Source: Luteimonas saliphila (GTDB lineage: Bacteria > Pseudomonadota > Gammaproteobacteria > Xanthomonadales > Xanthomonadaceae). From it: a stretch of DNA of 64,000 nt. Shown piece after piece: positions 1 through 12,063 of this stretch. The position numbers and the translations under genes were made by a program. Position 1 is the first letter of the stretch. Each line of letters begins with the position of its first letter. A model generated the notes under the pieces. It ran no database searches. It saw nothing but the letters and a program-made list of their open reading frames with translations, and was not told the origin of the DNA. The stretch is from the NCBI RefSeq assembly GCF_016774335.1, contig NZ_JAETWA010000047.1, positions 186,001-250,000 of the forward strand, given 5' to 3'.

Positions 1-1
1 C

Positions 2-1023
2 CCCACCCACTACGCCGAACGCTTCGGCACCTGGCTGAAGCTCGAGAACCTGCAGCGCACCGGCTCGTACAAGGTGCGCGGCGCGCTCAACGCGCTGCTG
101 GCTGCGCGCGAGCGCGGCGACGACCGCCGCGTCATCACCGCCTCGGCCGGCAACCACGCCCAGGGCATGGCCTGGGCCGCGTACCGCCTCGGCATCCCGG
201 CGATCACCGTGATGCCCAGGACCGCGCCGGAGACCAAGGTCGCCGGCGTCGCCCATTGGGGCGCGACCGTGCGCCTGCATGGCGAGACCTACGACGAGGC
301 CAAGGCTTTCGCGAAGGAACTGGCCGAGCAGAACGGCTTCCGGCTGCTGTCGGCCTTCGACGATGCCGACGTGATCGCCGGACAGGGCACGGTCGGGCTG
401 GAAATCGCAGCGGCGATGAACCCGGACGTGGTGCTGGTGCCGATCGGCGGCGGCGGCCTGGCCTCCGGTGTCGCGCTGGCGCTGAATTCCCAGGGCGTAC
501 GCGTCGTCGGCGCGCAGGTCGAGGGCGTCGACGCGATGAGCCGCGCGCTCAAGGGCGATCGCGCGCTGGTCGACCCGCGTGCAACCCTGGCCGACGGCGT
601 GCGCGTGAAGGAGCCGGGTTACCTCACCGAGCGCCTGCTGCGCGAACTGCTCGACGATGTGGTCATCGTCCGCGAGGCCGAGTTGCGCGAGACCCTGGTG
701 CGGCTGGCGCTGGAGGAGCACGTGATCGCCGAGGGCGCCGGCGCGCTGGCGCTGGCCGCGGGCAAGCGCGTGGCCGGCAAGCGCAAGTGCGCCGTGGTGT
801 CCGGCGGCAACGTGGACGCGGCGGTGCTGGCGGCCCTGCTCTCGGAGGTGCGGCCGCGGCCGCCGCGCAAACCCCGGCGCCGGACCCGCGAGCGACTTCC
901 CTGGCCGGCGGCGAAGCAGCCACCGCTTCCCGCCGGCCTGCTCCCGGTCCATGACGCAGCGCAACCCCGGCCGCAACCGGCAACGGGTAACATCGACAAC
1001 GAGCTTCCCGAGGAACTCCTCGC

Positions 1024-1027
<4 letters not shown>
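2..1027 (+). CDS. ilvA: Threonine dehydratase (threonine ammonia-lyase), 5' end cut by the window
   Basis: A PLP enzyme that deaminates threonine to 2-oxobutanoate, the first step towards isoleucine. The frame is open from base 2. The PLP-lysine motif GSYKVRGA lies at the very start, ASAGNHAQG follows, and the glycine-rich phosphate-binding loop [10 protein letters not shown] and a C-terminal VVSGGNVD are all present. There is no ACT regulatory domain, so it is the short TdcB-like form. After the usual end (about ALLSEVR) the frame runs on for about 60 Pro/Arg-rich residues, which may be an unstructured tail. The stop overlaps the leuA start as ATGA, so the two are translationally coupled in an ilv-leu operon. 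Confidence 0.9.
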
Positions 1028-2574
<1,547 letters not shown>

Positions 2575-2688
2575 GCGCACGCGCGTCCCGACGACGGCTG
2601 CGCCCCTGCGCGCATCCGGCACCCCCGTTTGCACCAGGCCGGCCACGATGCCGGCCGGTTCCCTTTTCCCCTTCCACGTTGCGAGTCC

Positions 2689-3747
2689 ATGCACGCTGAC
2701 ATCGTCGTATTGCCCGGTGACGGCATCGGTCCCGAGATCGTTGCCGCCACCTTGCCGGTCCTGGAGGCCGTCGCCTCGCGCTTCGGCCACCGGTTCTCGT
2801 TTGCCGAGCACGACATCGGCGGCATCGCCATCGACCGCCACGGCGAACCGCTGCCGGCAGAGACGCTGGAGGCCGCGCGCAAGGCGGATGCCGTGCTGCT
2901 CGGCGCGGTCGGTGGGCCGAAATGGTCGGATCCGAGCGCGAAGGTGCGTCCGGAACAGGGCCTGCTCGCGATCCGCAAGGCGCTGGGCCTGTTCGCCAAC
3001 CTGCGCCCGGTGCGCCCGCACCCGGCCGCGCTGGGCGCGTCGCCGATCAAGTCCGAACTGCTGCAGGGCGTGGACATCATGGTGGTGCGCGAACTCACCG
3101 GCGGCATCTATTTCGGCGACAAGACCCGGACCGACACCGAGGCCACCGACCTGTGCCGCTACAGCGTGGTGGAGATCGAGCGCGTGGTGCGCAGCGCGGC
3201 GGCGCTCGCGCGCGGGCGACGCGGCCACCTGACCTCGGTCGACAAGGCCAATGTGCTGGAGACCTCGCGGCTGTGGCGCGACGTCGCCACGCGCGTGATG
3301 CGCGAGGAATTCCCCGACGTGACCCTCGAGCACCAGCTGGTCGACTCGATGGCGATGCACCTGCTGTCGAGGCCGCGCGCCTATGACGTGATCGTCACCG
3401 AGAACATGTTCGGCGACATCCTCACCGACGAGGCCTCGATGCTGGCCGGTTCGCTCGGTCTGCTGGCGTCGGCGTCGCTGGGCGCGGGCAGGGTCGGAAT
3501 CTACGAGCCGATCCACGGGTCGGCGCCCGACATCGCCGGCAAGGGCATCGCCAACCCCTACGCCACCATCCTCAGCGCGGCGATGCTGCTGCGTCATTCG
3601 CTGAGGCTGGAGGCCGAAGCCGCCGCGGTCGAGGCGGCCGTCTCCTCGGCGCTCGATGCGAAGGTGTTCACCGCCGACCTCGCGGCCGCGGGCCAGGGTG
3701 TCGACACGCGCAGCGCGGCACAGGCGGTCGTCGAGCGCCTCGCCTGA
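2689..3747 (+). CDS. leuB: 3-isopropylmalate dehydrogenase
   Basis: NAD-dependent oxidative decarboxylation of 3-isopropylmalate, the third leucine step. The protein has 352 residues. It begins [16 protein letters not shown] (nucleotide-binding start of the family), carries [11 protein letters not shown], and ends with the NAD-site motif [19 protein letters not shown]. An in-frame ATG 60 bp upstream would add an unconserved leader; the chosen start matches the usual family N-terminus. It lies 114 bp after leuA on the same strand, while leuC and leuD are encoded downstream on the other strand. Confidence 0.96.
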   Translation: MHADIVVLPGDGIGPEIVAATLPVLEAVASRFGHRFSFAEHDIGGIAIDRHGEPLPAETLEAARKADAVLLGAVGGPKWSDPSAKVRPEQGLLAIRKALGLFANLRPVRPHPAALGASPIKSELLQGVDIMVVRELTGGIYFGDKTRTDTEATDLCRYSVVEIERVVRSAAALARGRRGHLTSVDKANVLETSRLWRDVATRVMREEFPDVTLEHQLVDSMAMHLLSRPRAYDVIVTENMFGDILTDEASMLAGSLGLLASASLGAGRVGIYEPIHGSAPDIAGKGIANPYATILSAAMLLRHSLRLEAEAAAVEAAVSSALDAKVFTADLAAAGQGVDTRSAAQAVVERLA

Positions 3748-4476
3748 TCGCTCGCCGCGAGACTGCGCGGGACGCTGCGGCAAGCCTCAGATCCGGCAGA
3801 CAATTTCGCTCGCCCGTGCCTCGACGAGCATTCCTCACGCGCACTTGCTGCCCTGACCGACGGCTGCCTTCTTACGCGCATCGTCGTTGTCGTGATCTGT
3901 CGGATAGCTCGCCAAACAATGCTTCCAGGAGGCACGTCTTCGGTGGGAGCCGCCGCGCCCCGGGGGGTCGTGCACCGCTCGGGCGGACATCCATGTCCGC
4001 ACTCGCGGCCGTGGCGCATCCATGTGCGACTTGCACGATCCCCCCGGGGCACGGCGGCCATGCGATCTGGTGCCGCATCGCTTCACACCGGATCGAGATC
4101 GACGGCACGCCGGTTTGCTGGTTCCGGACAGGGTGTGCACAGGACGCGGCAACGCGCTGTTCTGAACATTTGTCCCAGTTCTACTGCAGCAAGATCACTG
4201 GGCAGGTCACCGCCACCCAGGTAGCACTACGTTGACCTAACGCATCTGTAGTGGCCGTGCCTTACGAAGGCTGCCGCTTACAGGCCGCGACTCCCGCCAA
4301 AGCCCAACGCCACGAAGCCTCAAACAGAACGCATCCGGAAGCCGCGGTGGACGGGGTGTCTGCATCCGAAGGCACGTTCCTTCCGGCGCTCCTGCTCTTG
4401 CTTGTCAGAGCTCAGGCTTCGAAACGGGCGGACCTCAACTGCACATCGACTCGCGACCGACGGGCTCACCTGGGAA
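3748..4476. other. Gene-free stretch between leuB and leuD (convergent ends)
   Basis: Both flanking genes point into this 729-bp stretch. Several open frames cross it on both strands, but they overlap one another, carry no recognisable domain and have no good ribosome binding site, so I call none of them. The clear structure is the nested inverted repeat listed at 3949-4058. Confidence 0.6.
3949..4058. repeat. Long nested inverted repeat between leuB and leuD
   Basis: Outer arms at 3949-3974 and 4032-4058 are near-perfect reverse complements: the left begins GCCGCCGCGCCCCGGGG and the right ends CCCCGGGGCACGGCGGC. Inside sits a perfect inverted repeat, GCGGACAT-CC-ATGTCCGC, at 3983-4000. The whole could fold into a large cruciform or a transcript hairpin. 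It may be an extragenic palindromic element or a bidirectional terminator between the converging leuB and leuDC transcripts. Confidence 0.6.
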
Positions 4477-5124
4477 TCAAGCGCCAGCGCCGAACAACCA
4501 CGGCTGCGACGCACGATGGCGTGCCTCGAACGTGGCGATGGCCTCGTGTTCCTGCAGCGTCAGGCCGATGTCGTCCAGGCCGTTGTACAGGCAATGCTTG
4601 CGGAAGGCGTCGATCTCGAAACCGTACTGCACGCCATCGGGTCGGGTCACCCGCTGCGACGCGAGGTCGATGGTGAGCTGGTAACCGGGCGTCGCCGCGC
4701 ACTGTTCGAACAGCGCGTCGACTTCCGCCGGCTCCAGCACGATCGGCAGCAGGCCGTTCTTGAAGCTGTTGTTGTAGAAGATGTCGGCGAAGCTAGGCGC
4801 GATGATCGCGCGGAAGCCGTACTCCTCCAGCGCCCAGGGTGCATGCTCGCGCGAGGAGCCGCAACCGAAGTTCTCGCGCGCCAACAGCGCGCTCGCGCCG
4901 CGGTAGCGCGGGAAGTTCAGCACGAAGTCCGGGTTGACGGGGCGCAGGCTGTTGTCCTGCCCCGGCTGGCCGATGTCGAGGTAGCGCCATTCGTCGAACA
5001 GGTTCGGCCCGAAGCCGCTGCGCCTGATCGACTTCAGGAACTGCTTCGGGATGATCTGGTCGGTGTCGACGTTGGCACGGTCCAGCGGTGCGACCAGGCC
5101 GGTATGGGTGGTGAAGGGAGTCAT
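4477..5124 (-). CDS. leuD: 3-isopropylmalate dehydratase small subunit
   Basis: The small subunit of isopropylmalate isomerase, acting with LeuC to convert 2- to 3-isopropylmalate. The 215-residue length is normal. It starts [20 protein letters not shown], a typical LeuD opening, and contains the swivel-domain motif [13 protein letters not shown] near residues 84-97. It lies 101 bp downstream of leuC on the same strand, separated by the heptamer repeat tract, and is probably co-transcribed with leuC. Confidence 0.96.
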   Translation of the reverse strand: MTPFTTHTGLVAPLDRANVDTDQIIPKQFLKSIRRSGFGPNLFDEWRYLDIGQPGQDNSLRPVNPDFVLNFPRYRGASALLARENFGCGSSREHAPWALEEYGFRAIIAPSFADIFYNNSFKNGLLPIVLEPAEVDALFEQCAATPGYQLTIDLASQRVTRPDGVQYGFEIDAFRKHCLYNGLDDIGLTLQEHEAIATFEARHRASQPWLFGAGA

Positions 5125-5134
5125 TGGAGGGGCC

Positions 5135-5248
5135 GGGAATGGGGAATGGGGAATGGGGAATGGGGAATGGGGAATGGGGAATGCGACAAGGGGACAGGCT
5201 TCGGGATCGCAGCTGACGTGATTCCCTATTCCCTATTCCCTATTCCCT
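5135..5248. repeat. Heptanucleotide repeats GGGAATG (x7) and inverted ATTCCCT (x4)
   Basis: Seven consecutive copies of GGGAATG run from 5135 to 5183, and four copies of ATTCCCT, which are complementary in sense, run from 5221 to 5248. The two tracts flank a 37-bp spacer and can pair as a hairpin in the leuC-leuD intergenic region. The second tract encodes the last codons and the TAG stop of leuC, so a change in copy number would alter the LeuC C-terminus. The related GGGAATC repeats recur at 16451-16478. Confidence 0.85.
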
Positions 5249-6665
5249 GCAGTTCGCGAACATCCACGAAATGCCCCGCCACCGCCGCCGCAGCGGCCAT
5301 CGCCGGACTGACCAGGTGGGTGCGCCCGCCGGCGCCCTGGCGGCCTTCGAAGTTGCGGTTGGAGGTCGAGGCGCAATGCTCGCCGCTGCCGAGCTTGTCG
5401 GGATTCATCGCCAGGCACATCGAGCAGCCCGGCTCGCGCCATTCGAAGCCGGCATCGAGGAATATCCGGTCCAGGCCTTCCGCCTCGGCCTGCGCCTTGA
5501 CCAGGCCGGATCCGGGCACCACCAGCGCCTGCTTGATGCTGGAGGCGACCTTGCGGCCCTTCGCGACGGCCGCCGCCGCGCGCAGGTCCTCGATCCGCGA
5601 ATTGGTGCAGGAGCCGATGAACACGCGGTCGAGGCGGATCGTGGCGATCGGCTGGTTGGCCTCCAGTCCCATGTACTTCAGCGCGCGCGTGATCGAATCC
5701 CGGCGCACCGGATCGGATTCGCGTTCCGGGTCGGGCACGTTCTGGTCCACCGCCAGCACCATCTCCGGCGAGGTGCCCCAGCTCACCTGCGGGCGGATGT
5801 CGGCGGCCTGCAGCTCGACCACGGTGTCGAACCGCGCGTCCTCGTCCGACACCAGATCCCGCCATGTCGTCACGGCCGCGTCCCAGTCGGCGCCCTTCGG
5901 CGCGAATGGGCGGCCCCTCACGTACTCGATCGTCTTCTCGTCCACCGCCACCATGCCCACGCGCGCGCCGGCCTCGATCGCCATGTTGCAGATGGTCATG
6001 CGGCCTTCCATCGACAGCGCGCGGATCGTACTGCCGCCGAACTCCAGCGCATGGCCGTTGCCGCCGGCGGTGCCGATCCGGCCAATCACCGCCAGCACGA
6101 TGTCCTTGGCGGTCACGCCGAACGGCAGTTCGCCCTCGACGCGCACCAGCATGTTCTTCATCTTCTTCGCCACCAGGCACTGGGTCGCCAGCACGTGCTC
6201 GACCTCGGAGGTGCCGATGCCGTGGGCCAGCGCGCCGAACGCGCCATGGGTGGAGGTGTGCGAGTCGCCGCAGACGACGGTCATGCCCGGCAGGGTCGCG
6301 CCCTGCTCCGGGCCGACCACGTGCACGATGCCCTGGCGGGCGTCGTTCATCTTGAACTCGAGGATGCCGAAGTCGTCGCAGTTCTCGTCGAGGGTGCGCA
6401 CCTGCAGGCGCGAGACCTCGTCGACGATCGATTCCAGCCCGCCCTGGCGTTCGGCGCGTGTGGTCGGCACGTTGTGGTCGGGGGTGGCGATATTGGCGTC
6501 GATGCGCCACGGTCTGCGGCCAGCGAGGCGCAGGCCTTCGAACGCCTGCGGCGAGGTGACCTCGTGGAGGATGTGGCGGTCGATGTAGATCAGCGAGGAG
6601 CCGTCGTCGCGGCGCTTGACCTCGTGCATCTCCCACAGCTTGTCGTACAGCGTCTTGCCTGCCAT
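5226..6665 (-). CDS. leuC: 3-isopropylmalate dehydratase large subunit
   Basis: The aconitase-like [4Fe-4S] subunit of isopropylmalate isomerase. It has 479 residues starting at [12 protein letters not shown], the family start; an ATG 45 bp upstream would add an unconserved leader. The cluster ligands are seen in [10 protein letters not shown] (about residue 349) and GCSMCLAMN (about residues 412 and 415). The last residues (QGIGNRE) and the stop codon are encoded by the ATTCCCT tandem repeat, so the extreme C-terminus is repeat-derived. It is divergent from the LysR gene at 6797, a likely regulator. Confidence 0.97.
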   Translation of the reverse strand: MAGKTLYDKLWEMHEVKRRDDGSSLIYIDRHILHEVTSPQAFEGLRLAGRRPWRIDANIATPDHNVPTTRAERQGGLESIVDEVSRLQVRTLDENCDDFGILEFKMNDARQGIVHVVGPEQGATLPGMTVVCGDSHTSTHGAFGALAHGIGTSEVEHVLATQCLVAKKMKNMLVRVEGELPFGVTAKDIVLAVIGRIGTAGGNGHALEFGGSTIRALSMEGRMTICNMAIEAGARVGMVAVDEKTIEYVRGRPFAPKGADWDAAVTTWRDLVSDEDARFDTVVELQAADIRPQVSWGTSPEMVLAVDQNVPDPERESDPVRRDSITRALKYMGLEANQPIATIRLDRVFIGSCTNSRIEDLRAAAAVAKGRKVASSIKQALVVPGSGLVKAQAEAEGLDRIFLDAGFEWREPGCSMCLAMNPDKLGSGEHCASTSNRNFEGRQGAGGRTHLVSPAMAAAAAVAGHFVDVRELQGIGNRE

Positions 6666-6796
6666 CGGCGTGCCCCGCGTCGGTCCGTTGGTCTGGATGG
6701 CCCGCGGCACGGCCGCCGGACAAAGCCATCCTAGGCACTTGCCATCAATAACTCCAATTCATATTTTTCATTCCTCGAATAACTCGCAGGAATGAA
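6666..6796. promoter_or_regulatory. Divergent leuC / LysR-gene control region
   Basis: A 131-bp intergenic region with an AT-rich core (6745-6785) unlike its surroundings. It contains a dyad ATTCCT-N12-AGGAAT at 6770-6793 that abuts the LysR-gene start codon; this shape fits a LysR-type operator with autoregulation. The AGGAA of the right half also serves as the LysR ribosome binding site. Assignment to this regulator is inference from position. Confidence 0.5.
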
Positions 6797-7672
6797 ATGG
6801 ACCTGGCCAGCCTGGAGGCCTTCGTCGCGGTCGCCGACAGCGGCGGCTTTTCGGCCGCGGGCGAACGCCTGCACCTGACCCAGCCCGCCGTGAGCAAGCG
6901 CATCGCCGTGCTCGAGGGGCAGCTCGGCCGCCGCCTGTTCGACCGGGTCGGGCGCGAGGTGGCGCTGACCGAGGCCGGGCAGTCGCTGTTGCCGCGCGCC
7001 CGCCGCATCCTGGCCGAACTGGAAGACACCCGCCGCGCGCTCGGCCATCTCGATGCCGAGGTCGGTGGTCGGCTGAGCCTGGCCACCAGCCATCACATCG
7101 GCCTGCACCGCCTGCCGCCGCTGCTGCGACGCTTCGGCCAGACCCATCCGCTGGCCGCGCTCGACCTGCGCTTCCTCGATTCGGAACAGGCCTGGGCCGA
7201 GGTGCTGCATGGCCGGCTGGAACTGGCGATCACGACCCTGGGCCCGGCGGCTGCGCCGCTGCGCACGGTTCCGGTCTGGGAGGATCGGCTGGAGTTCGTG
7301 GTCGCGCCGGACCATCCGCTGGCCGGGCGCGAACAGGTGGACCTGCGCGACCTCGCCGCGCATCCGGCGGTGCTGCCGGACGCCAATACGTTCACCCACC
7401 GCATCGTCGCCGAACGCTTCGCCGCCGAGGGTCTGGCGCCGACGCTGCGCATGACCACCAACAGCATGGAGACGCTGCGGATGCTGGCGAGCGTCGGCCT
7501 GGCCTGGAGCGTGCTGCCGCAGACGATGCTCGACTCGCAGACCGTGGTGCTGCGCGTGCCCGGCGTGGCGTTGCGGCGCCAGCTGGGCTACGTGACCCAC
7601 GCAGGGCGCACGCTGTCGAGCGCGGCGCGGGCGTTCATGGCGCTGCTCGACGCCGTCGCCACACGCGACTGA
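6797..7672 (+). CDS. LysR-family transcriptional regulator
   Basis: 291 residues. The N-terminal winged helix-turn-helix (about residues 1-60) includes AAGERLHLTQPAVSKRIAVL, the classic LysR recognition region. The rest is the periplasmic-binding-like effector domain (about 90-290). It is transcribed divergently from leuC, so the leuCD operon is its most likely target, with a leucine-pathway intermediate a plausible co-inducer. That link is inferred from position. It ends 3 bp before the convergent RND transporter gene. Confidence 0.92.
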   Translation: MDLASLEAFVAVADSGGFSAAGERLHLTQPAVSKRIAVLEGQLGRRLFDRVGREVALTEAGQSLLPRARRILAELEDTRRALGHLDAEVGGRLSLATSHHIGLHRLPPLLRRFGQTHPLAALDLRFLDSEQAWAEVLHGRLELAITTLGPAAAPLRTVPVWEDRLEFVVAPDHPLAGREQVDLRDLAAHPAVLPDANTFTHRIVAERFAAEGLAPTLRMTTNSMETLRMLASVGLAWSVLPQTMLDSQTVVLRVPGVALRRQLGYVTHAGRTLSSAARAFMALLDAVATRD

Positions 7673-7675
7673 GGC

Positions 7676-10600
7676 TCAGCCTGCCGGGGCGGGCCGTGGC
7701 TGCGATGCACCTGGCTGCGGTTCATCGCGGCGCACCCGGAACCACGCTGCGTACAGCGCCGGCAGGAACAGCAGGGTCAGCACCGTCGCCACCGTCAGCC
7801 CGCCCATGATCGCCACCGCCATCGGCCCGAAGAACACGCTGCGCGAGAGCGGGATCATCGCCAGGATCGCGGCCAGCGCGGTCAGCACGATCGGCCGGAA
7901 CCGGCGTACGGTGGCATCGACGACCGCATCCCAGCGCGCGTGCCCGGCGGCGATGTCCTGCTCGATCTGGTCCACCAGGATCACCGAGTTGCGCATGATC
8001 ATGCCCGCCAGCGCGATCGTGCCCAGCATCGCCACGAAGCCGAACGGCACCCGGAACACCAGCAGGAACAGGGTCACGCCGATCAGGCCCAGCGGCGCGG
8101 TCAGCAGCACCAGCGCGGTGCGCGACAGGCTGCGCAGTTGCAGCATCAGCAGCGTCACCACCACGAACAGGAACAGGGGCAGGCCCGCCCTGATCGAATC
8201 CTGGCCGCGGGTGGAATCCTCCACCGTGCCGCCGGTCTCGAGCCGGTAGCCCTCGGGCAGTCCGGCGCGGATCTCCTCCAGCGTCGGCAGGATCTGCGCG
8301 ACAACGGTGGGCGGCGTCAGCCGGTCGCGGATGTCGGCGCGCACGGTGACGGTCGGCAGGCGGTCGCGGTGCCAGACGATCCCGTCCTCGAACACGTATT
8401 CGAGCGTGCCGATCTGCGACAGCGGCACCGACTGCCCGCTTTCGGTCGGCACCGCCAGGCTGCCGAGCAGGTCGAGCCGCGCACGTTCGTCGTCGGTGCC
8501 GCGCAGCAGCATGCCGACCAGTTCGTTGCCTTCGCGATAGGTGCTCACCTGCAAGCCGCTCAGCGAACCGGACAGGAACTGCGCGACGTGCTGCGAACTG
8601 ACCCCCAGCGCGCGGGCGCGATCCTGGTCGATGCGCACCCGGACCACCTTGCTCGGCTCGTCCCAGTCGAGGTTGACGTTGGCCACGTGCGGGTTCTCCC
8701 GCACCTTCTCCGCGACACGCACGGCGATCGCGCGCACGCGCTCGACATGCTCGCCGGAGACCCGCAGCTGCACCGGATAGCCCACCGGCGGCCCGGTCTC
8801 CAGACGCGTCACCCGCAACTGCAGCTCGGGAAACGCGGGCGCGACCTCGTCGGTCAGCCAGCCGCGCAGCGCCTCGCGCGCGTCGACGTCCCGGGTCATC
8901 ACCACGAACTGGGCGAAGTTCGCCTGCGGCAGTTGCTGGTCGAGCGGCAGGTAGAAGCGCGGCGAACCGGTACCGACGTAGGCGACGTAGTTCTCGACGC
9001 CTTCGCGTGCGTCGAGCAGGGCCTCGAGCCGGCGCACCTGCGCCTCGGTCGCGCGCAGCGAACTGCCTTCGGCCAGCTCAACGTCGATCATCAGCTCCAG
9101 CCGGGTGGAATCCGGGAAGAACTGCTGCGGCACGAAGCGGAACATCGCGATCGAGACGACGAACGCGGCCACGGTCGCACCGATCACCAGCCAGCGATGG
9201 CGCAGCGACCAGTCGAGCACGCCACGCAGGCGAACATAGAACGGCCGCTGGTAAGGATCGTGGTCGTGCGCGTCGTGCGAGGATGGCGCCAGCGCGAAGG
9301 CCAGCCGCGGCCAGCGCAGCGCCATGCGTTCGCGTCGTCCGCGCCAGCGCGCCGCCAGCGAGCCGGGGCGCGGCGGCCGCGGATGCGCAAGGTCCGGCAG
9401 CATCTTGTCGCCCAGGTAGGGGATGAACAGCACCGCCGCCACCCACGACACCAGCAGCGCGATCGTCACCACCTGGAACAGCGAGCGGGTGTATTCGCCG
9501 GTGCCCGAGGCCGCGGTCGCGATCGGCAGGAAGCCGGCGGCGGTCACCAGGGTGCCGGTGAGCATCGGGAAGGCGGTGCTGGTCCAGGCGAAGCTCGCCG
9601 CGCGGAAGCGGTCGAAGCCCTGCTCCATCTTGATCGCCATCATCTCCACCGCGATGATCGCGTCGTCGACCATCAACCCCAGCGCCAGCACCAGCGCGCC
9701 GAGCGAGATCTTGTGCAGGCCGACGTCGAACCAGCGCATGGCGATGAAGGTCATCGCCAGCACCAGCGGGATCGACACCGCGACCACCAGCCCGGTGCGG
9801 AAGCCGAGCGAGAAGAAGCTGACCAGCAGCACGATGGTCACCGCCTCGGCCAGCACGCGCATGAACTCGCCGACGGAGGCATCCACCGCCGCCGGCTGGT
9901 CGGCGACCTTGCGCAGTTCCATGCCCGCCGGCAGGGTGCGCTGCAGCCGCGCGAACTCGCGCTCGAGGGTCTTTCCCAGGCGCAGGATGTCGCCGCCCTC
10001 GTGCATCGACACGGCGAGGCCGATCGCATCCTCGCCCATGAAGCGCATGCGCGGCGCCGCCGGATCGGCGAAGCCGCGGGTCACCGTGGCGATATCGTCG
10101 AGCCGGATGGTGCGGTCGCCGGCGCGGATCGGAAACTCGCGCACCTGCTCGACCGAACCGAACGCACCGTCCACGCGGATCTGGACGCGGTCGGTGGCGG
10201 TTTCGAAGAAGCCGGCCGGCACCACCGCGTTCTGCTGCGCCAGCGCCTCCTGCACCGCCGCCAGCGGGATCCCGAGCGTGGCCAGACGGGTGTTGCTGAC
10301 CTCGATCCACAGCTTCTCGTCCTGCAGGCCGACCAGTTCGACCTTGCCGACGTCGTCCATGCGCTGCAGCTCGAGCTGCACCCGGTCGGCGTAGTCCTTG
10401 AGCACCGCGTAGTCGAAGCCCTCGCCGGTCAGCGCGTAGATGTTGCCGAAGGTGTCGCCGAACTCGTCGTTGAAGAACGGCCCGACCACGCCCTCGGGCA
10501 GGGTGGCGCGGATGTCGCCGACCTTCTTGCGCACCTGGTACCAGAGGTCCGGGATCTCGCGCGAATGCATCGCATCGCGCGCCATGAAGATCACCTGCGA

Positions 10601-10870
10601 TTCGCCCGGCCGCGAGTACGAGCGGATGAACTCGTAGTCGCCGGTCTCCATCAGCTTCTTCTCGATGCGCTCGGTGACCTGGCGCGCCACTTCGTCGGCG
10701 GTCGCGCCCGGCCACAGCGTGCGCACCACCATCGCCTTGAAAGTGAAGGGCGGATCCTCGGAGCGCCCGAGCTGGAGGTAGGAGAACACGCCCGCGATCG
10801 CTACCACGATCATGGTGTAGAGCACCAGGCTGCGGTTGCGCAGCGCCCACTCGGAGAGGTTGAAGCGCAT
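7676..10870 (-). CDS. RND efflux transporter, inner-membrane permease
   Basis: 1,064 residues, the normal size for AcrB-type proton-driven drug pumps. There is one transmembrane segment at the N-terminus, two large periplasmic porter regions, and membrane bundles near residues 340-490 and 870-1050. The proton-relay Asp pair is present in LMVDDAIIAVEMM (about residue 403). The phrase GRSEDPPFTFKAM near the start is typical of the non-AcrB RND branch that includes TriC-like pumps. It is co-transcribed with the adaptor gene 53 bp upstream. No channel gene is in the operon; tolC at 13.6 kb may supply it. Confidence 0.95.
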   Translation of the reverse strand: MRFNLSEWALRNRSLVLYTMIVVAIAGVFSYLQLGRSEDPPFTFKAMVVRTLWPGATADEVARQVTERIEKKLMETGDYEFIRSYSRPGESQVIFMARDAMHSREIPDLWYQVRKKVGDIRATLPEGVVGPFFNDEFGDTFGNIYALTGEGFDYAVLKDYADRVQLELQRMDDVGKVELVGLQDEKLWIEVSNTRLATLGIPLAAVQEALAQQNAVVPAGFFETATDRVQIRVDGAFGSVEQVREFPIRAGDRTIRLDDIATVTRGFADPAAPRMRFMGEDAIGLAVSMHEGGDILRLGKTLEREFARLQRTLPAGMELRKVADQPAAVDASVGEFMRVLAEAVTIVLLVSFFSLGFRTGLVVAVSIPLVLAMTFIAMRWFDVGLHKISLGALVLALGLMVDDAIIAVEMMAIKMEQGFDRFRAASFAWTSTAFPMLTGTLVTAAGFLPIATAASGTGEYTRSLFQVVTIALLVSWVAAVLFIPYLGDKMLPDLAHPRPPRPGSLAARWRGRRERMALRWPRLAFALAPSSHDAHDHDPYQRPFYVRLRGVLDWSLRHRWLVIGATVAAFVVSIAMFRFVPQQFFPDSTRLELMIDVELAEGSSLRATEAQVRRLEALLDAREGVENYVAYVGTGSPRFYLPLDQQLPQANFAQFVVMTRDVDAREALRGWLTDEVAPAFPELQLRVTRLETGPPVGYPVQLRVSGEHVERVRAIAVRVAEKVRENPHVANVNLDWDEPSKVVRVRIDQDRARALGVSSQHVAQFLSGSLSGLQVSTYREGNELVGMLLRGTDDERARLDLLGSLAVPTESGQSVPLSQIGTLEYVFEDGIVWHRDRLPTVTVRADIRDRLTPPTVVAQILPTLEEIRAGLPEGYRLETGGTVEDSTRGQDSIRAGLPLFLFVVVTLLMLQLRSLSRTALVLLTAPLGLIGVTLFLLVFRVPFGFVAMLGTIALAGMIMRNSVILVDQIEQDIAAGHARWDAVVDATVRRFRPIVLTALAAILAMIPLSRSVFFGPMAVAIMGGLTVATVLTLLFLPALYAAWFRVRRDEPQPGASQPRPAPAG

Positions 10871-10923
10871 CGCTCAGCGGCTCCGCGCCGCGGAATCGTG
10901 GCGCACGAGACGCCGTGCCCGCC

Positions 10924-12063
10924 TCACGGCGCGGGCTCCGTCGCGGCCTGCGGCGTCGCCACCGGCCGGTTGTCGCGATCCACCGGCGCCACTCGCTGCC
11001 CTTCGCGCAGCAGGTGCCCGCCCGCGGACACCACCCAGTCGTCCGCCGCGAGCCCGGACAGCACCGGCACCCGGGTTTCGCCGAAGTCACCGAGCTCGAC
11101 CGGAACCAATGCCAGCGTGCCGTCGTCCGGTTCGACCACCCACACCGCGTGCCCGCCGCCCGGGCCAGATTGCAGCGCGGACAGGGGCACGCTCAGCGCG
11201 GCGCGCGTGCCGTTGCCGGCCACGTACACGCGCGCGCTCTGGCCGAGCTCGACCGAAGGCTGGGCGGCGGGATCGAGCGCGACGCGGGCGGCATAGGTGC
11301 GCGCCTGCGGATCGGCGGCCGCGGCGATCTCGCGGAGGGTGCCGGACAGGCGCTCTCCCGGGGCGTTCCACAACTCGATCTCGACCGGCTGTCCGATGGC
11401 GAGCTCGCGGATGCGCGATTCCGGCAGCGCGATCGCCACCTCGCGGCCGCCGTCGCCGGCCAGGGAGAACACCGCCTGCCCGGCCGCGACCACCTCCCCG
11501 GCCTCGACCAAGCGGTTGGCGATCACGCCATCGCGAGGCGCCTGCAACTGCGCGTACGCCGCCTGGTTGCGCGCCACCTCGAGCTCGGCACGGGCCGCGC
11601 GTGCCCGCTCGTCGGCGGCCTTCCACGCGGTCTCCTGCGCATCCATCGCCGAGGCGCTGACCAGTTGCTCGCCGGCCAGGGCCGCATAGCGGGCGCGGTC
11701 GGCACGTGCCCGGGCCAGTTCGGCCTCGGCCGCGGCCAGTTGCGCCTGCGCCGCCTGCACCTGCAGGCGCTGGTCGCCGGGGTCGAGCTCGGCCAGCACC
11801 TGGCCCTTGCGCACGCTGTCGCCGGCGTCGACGTGGCGCCGCACCAGGTTGCCGCCGATGCGGAACGCGAGCGGACTTTCCTCGCGTGCGCGCACCTCGC
11901 CGGCGTAGGCGGTCACCGCCGCGTCCGCGCCACCTGCGGGTTGCTCGACGAGGACGGGGCGCGGCGCCTCCGCGGGTGCCTGTTCGCCGGCGCATGCCGC
12001 AAGCAGCGCCGCCAGCGCAATCGCACACCACCATCCACGGAAGGAACGATCCGTCGCCTTCAT
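10924..12063 (-). CDS. RND efflux periplasmic adaptor (membrane-fusion lipoprotein)
   Basis: 379 residues. A lipoprotein signal peptide ends at LAALLAAC (Cys about 24), so the mature protein should be anchored by lipid. The biotinyl-lipoyl-like motif around VDAGDSVRKGQVLAELDPGD, an alpha-hairpin rich in Ala/Glu/Arg (about 95-165) and beta-barrel regions follow, as in AcrA-type adaptors. It bridges the downstream permease to a TolC-type channel. The gene is divergent from a TetR regulator that probably represses it. Confidence 0.94.
   Translation of the reverse strand: MKATDRSFRGWWCAIALAALLAACAGEQAPAEAPRPVLVEQPAGGADAAVTAYAGEVRAREESPLAFRIGGNLVRRHVDAGDSVRKGQVLAELDPGDQRLQVQAAQAQLAAAEAELARARADRARYAALAGEQLVSASAMDAQETAWKAADERARAARAELEVARNQAAYAQLQAPRDGVIANRLVEAGEVVAAGQAVFSLAGDGGREVAIALPESRIRELAIGQPVEIELWNAPGERLSGTLREIAAAADPQARTYAARVALDPAAQPSVELGQSARVYVAGNGTRAALSVPLSALQSGPGGGHAVWVVEPDDGTLALVPVELGDFGETRVPVLSGLAADDWVVSAGGHLLREGQRVAPVDRDNRPVATPQAATEPAP

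Noticed and set aside
3816..4235. 139-residue frame in the leuB-leuD gap
   Set aside because: It runs through the nested inverted repeat, overlaps other frames of equal quality and has no recognisable domain.
5271..6734. 487-residue plus-strand frame across leuC
   Set aside because: It is an antisense shadow of leuC with the low-complexity His/Arg/Gly composition typical of such shadows.
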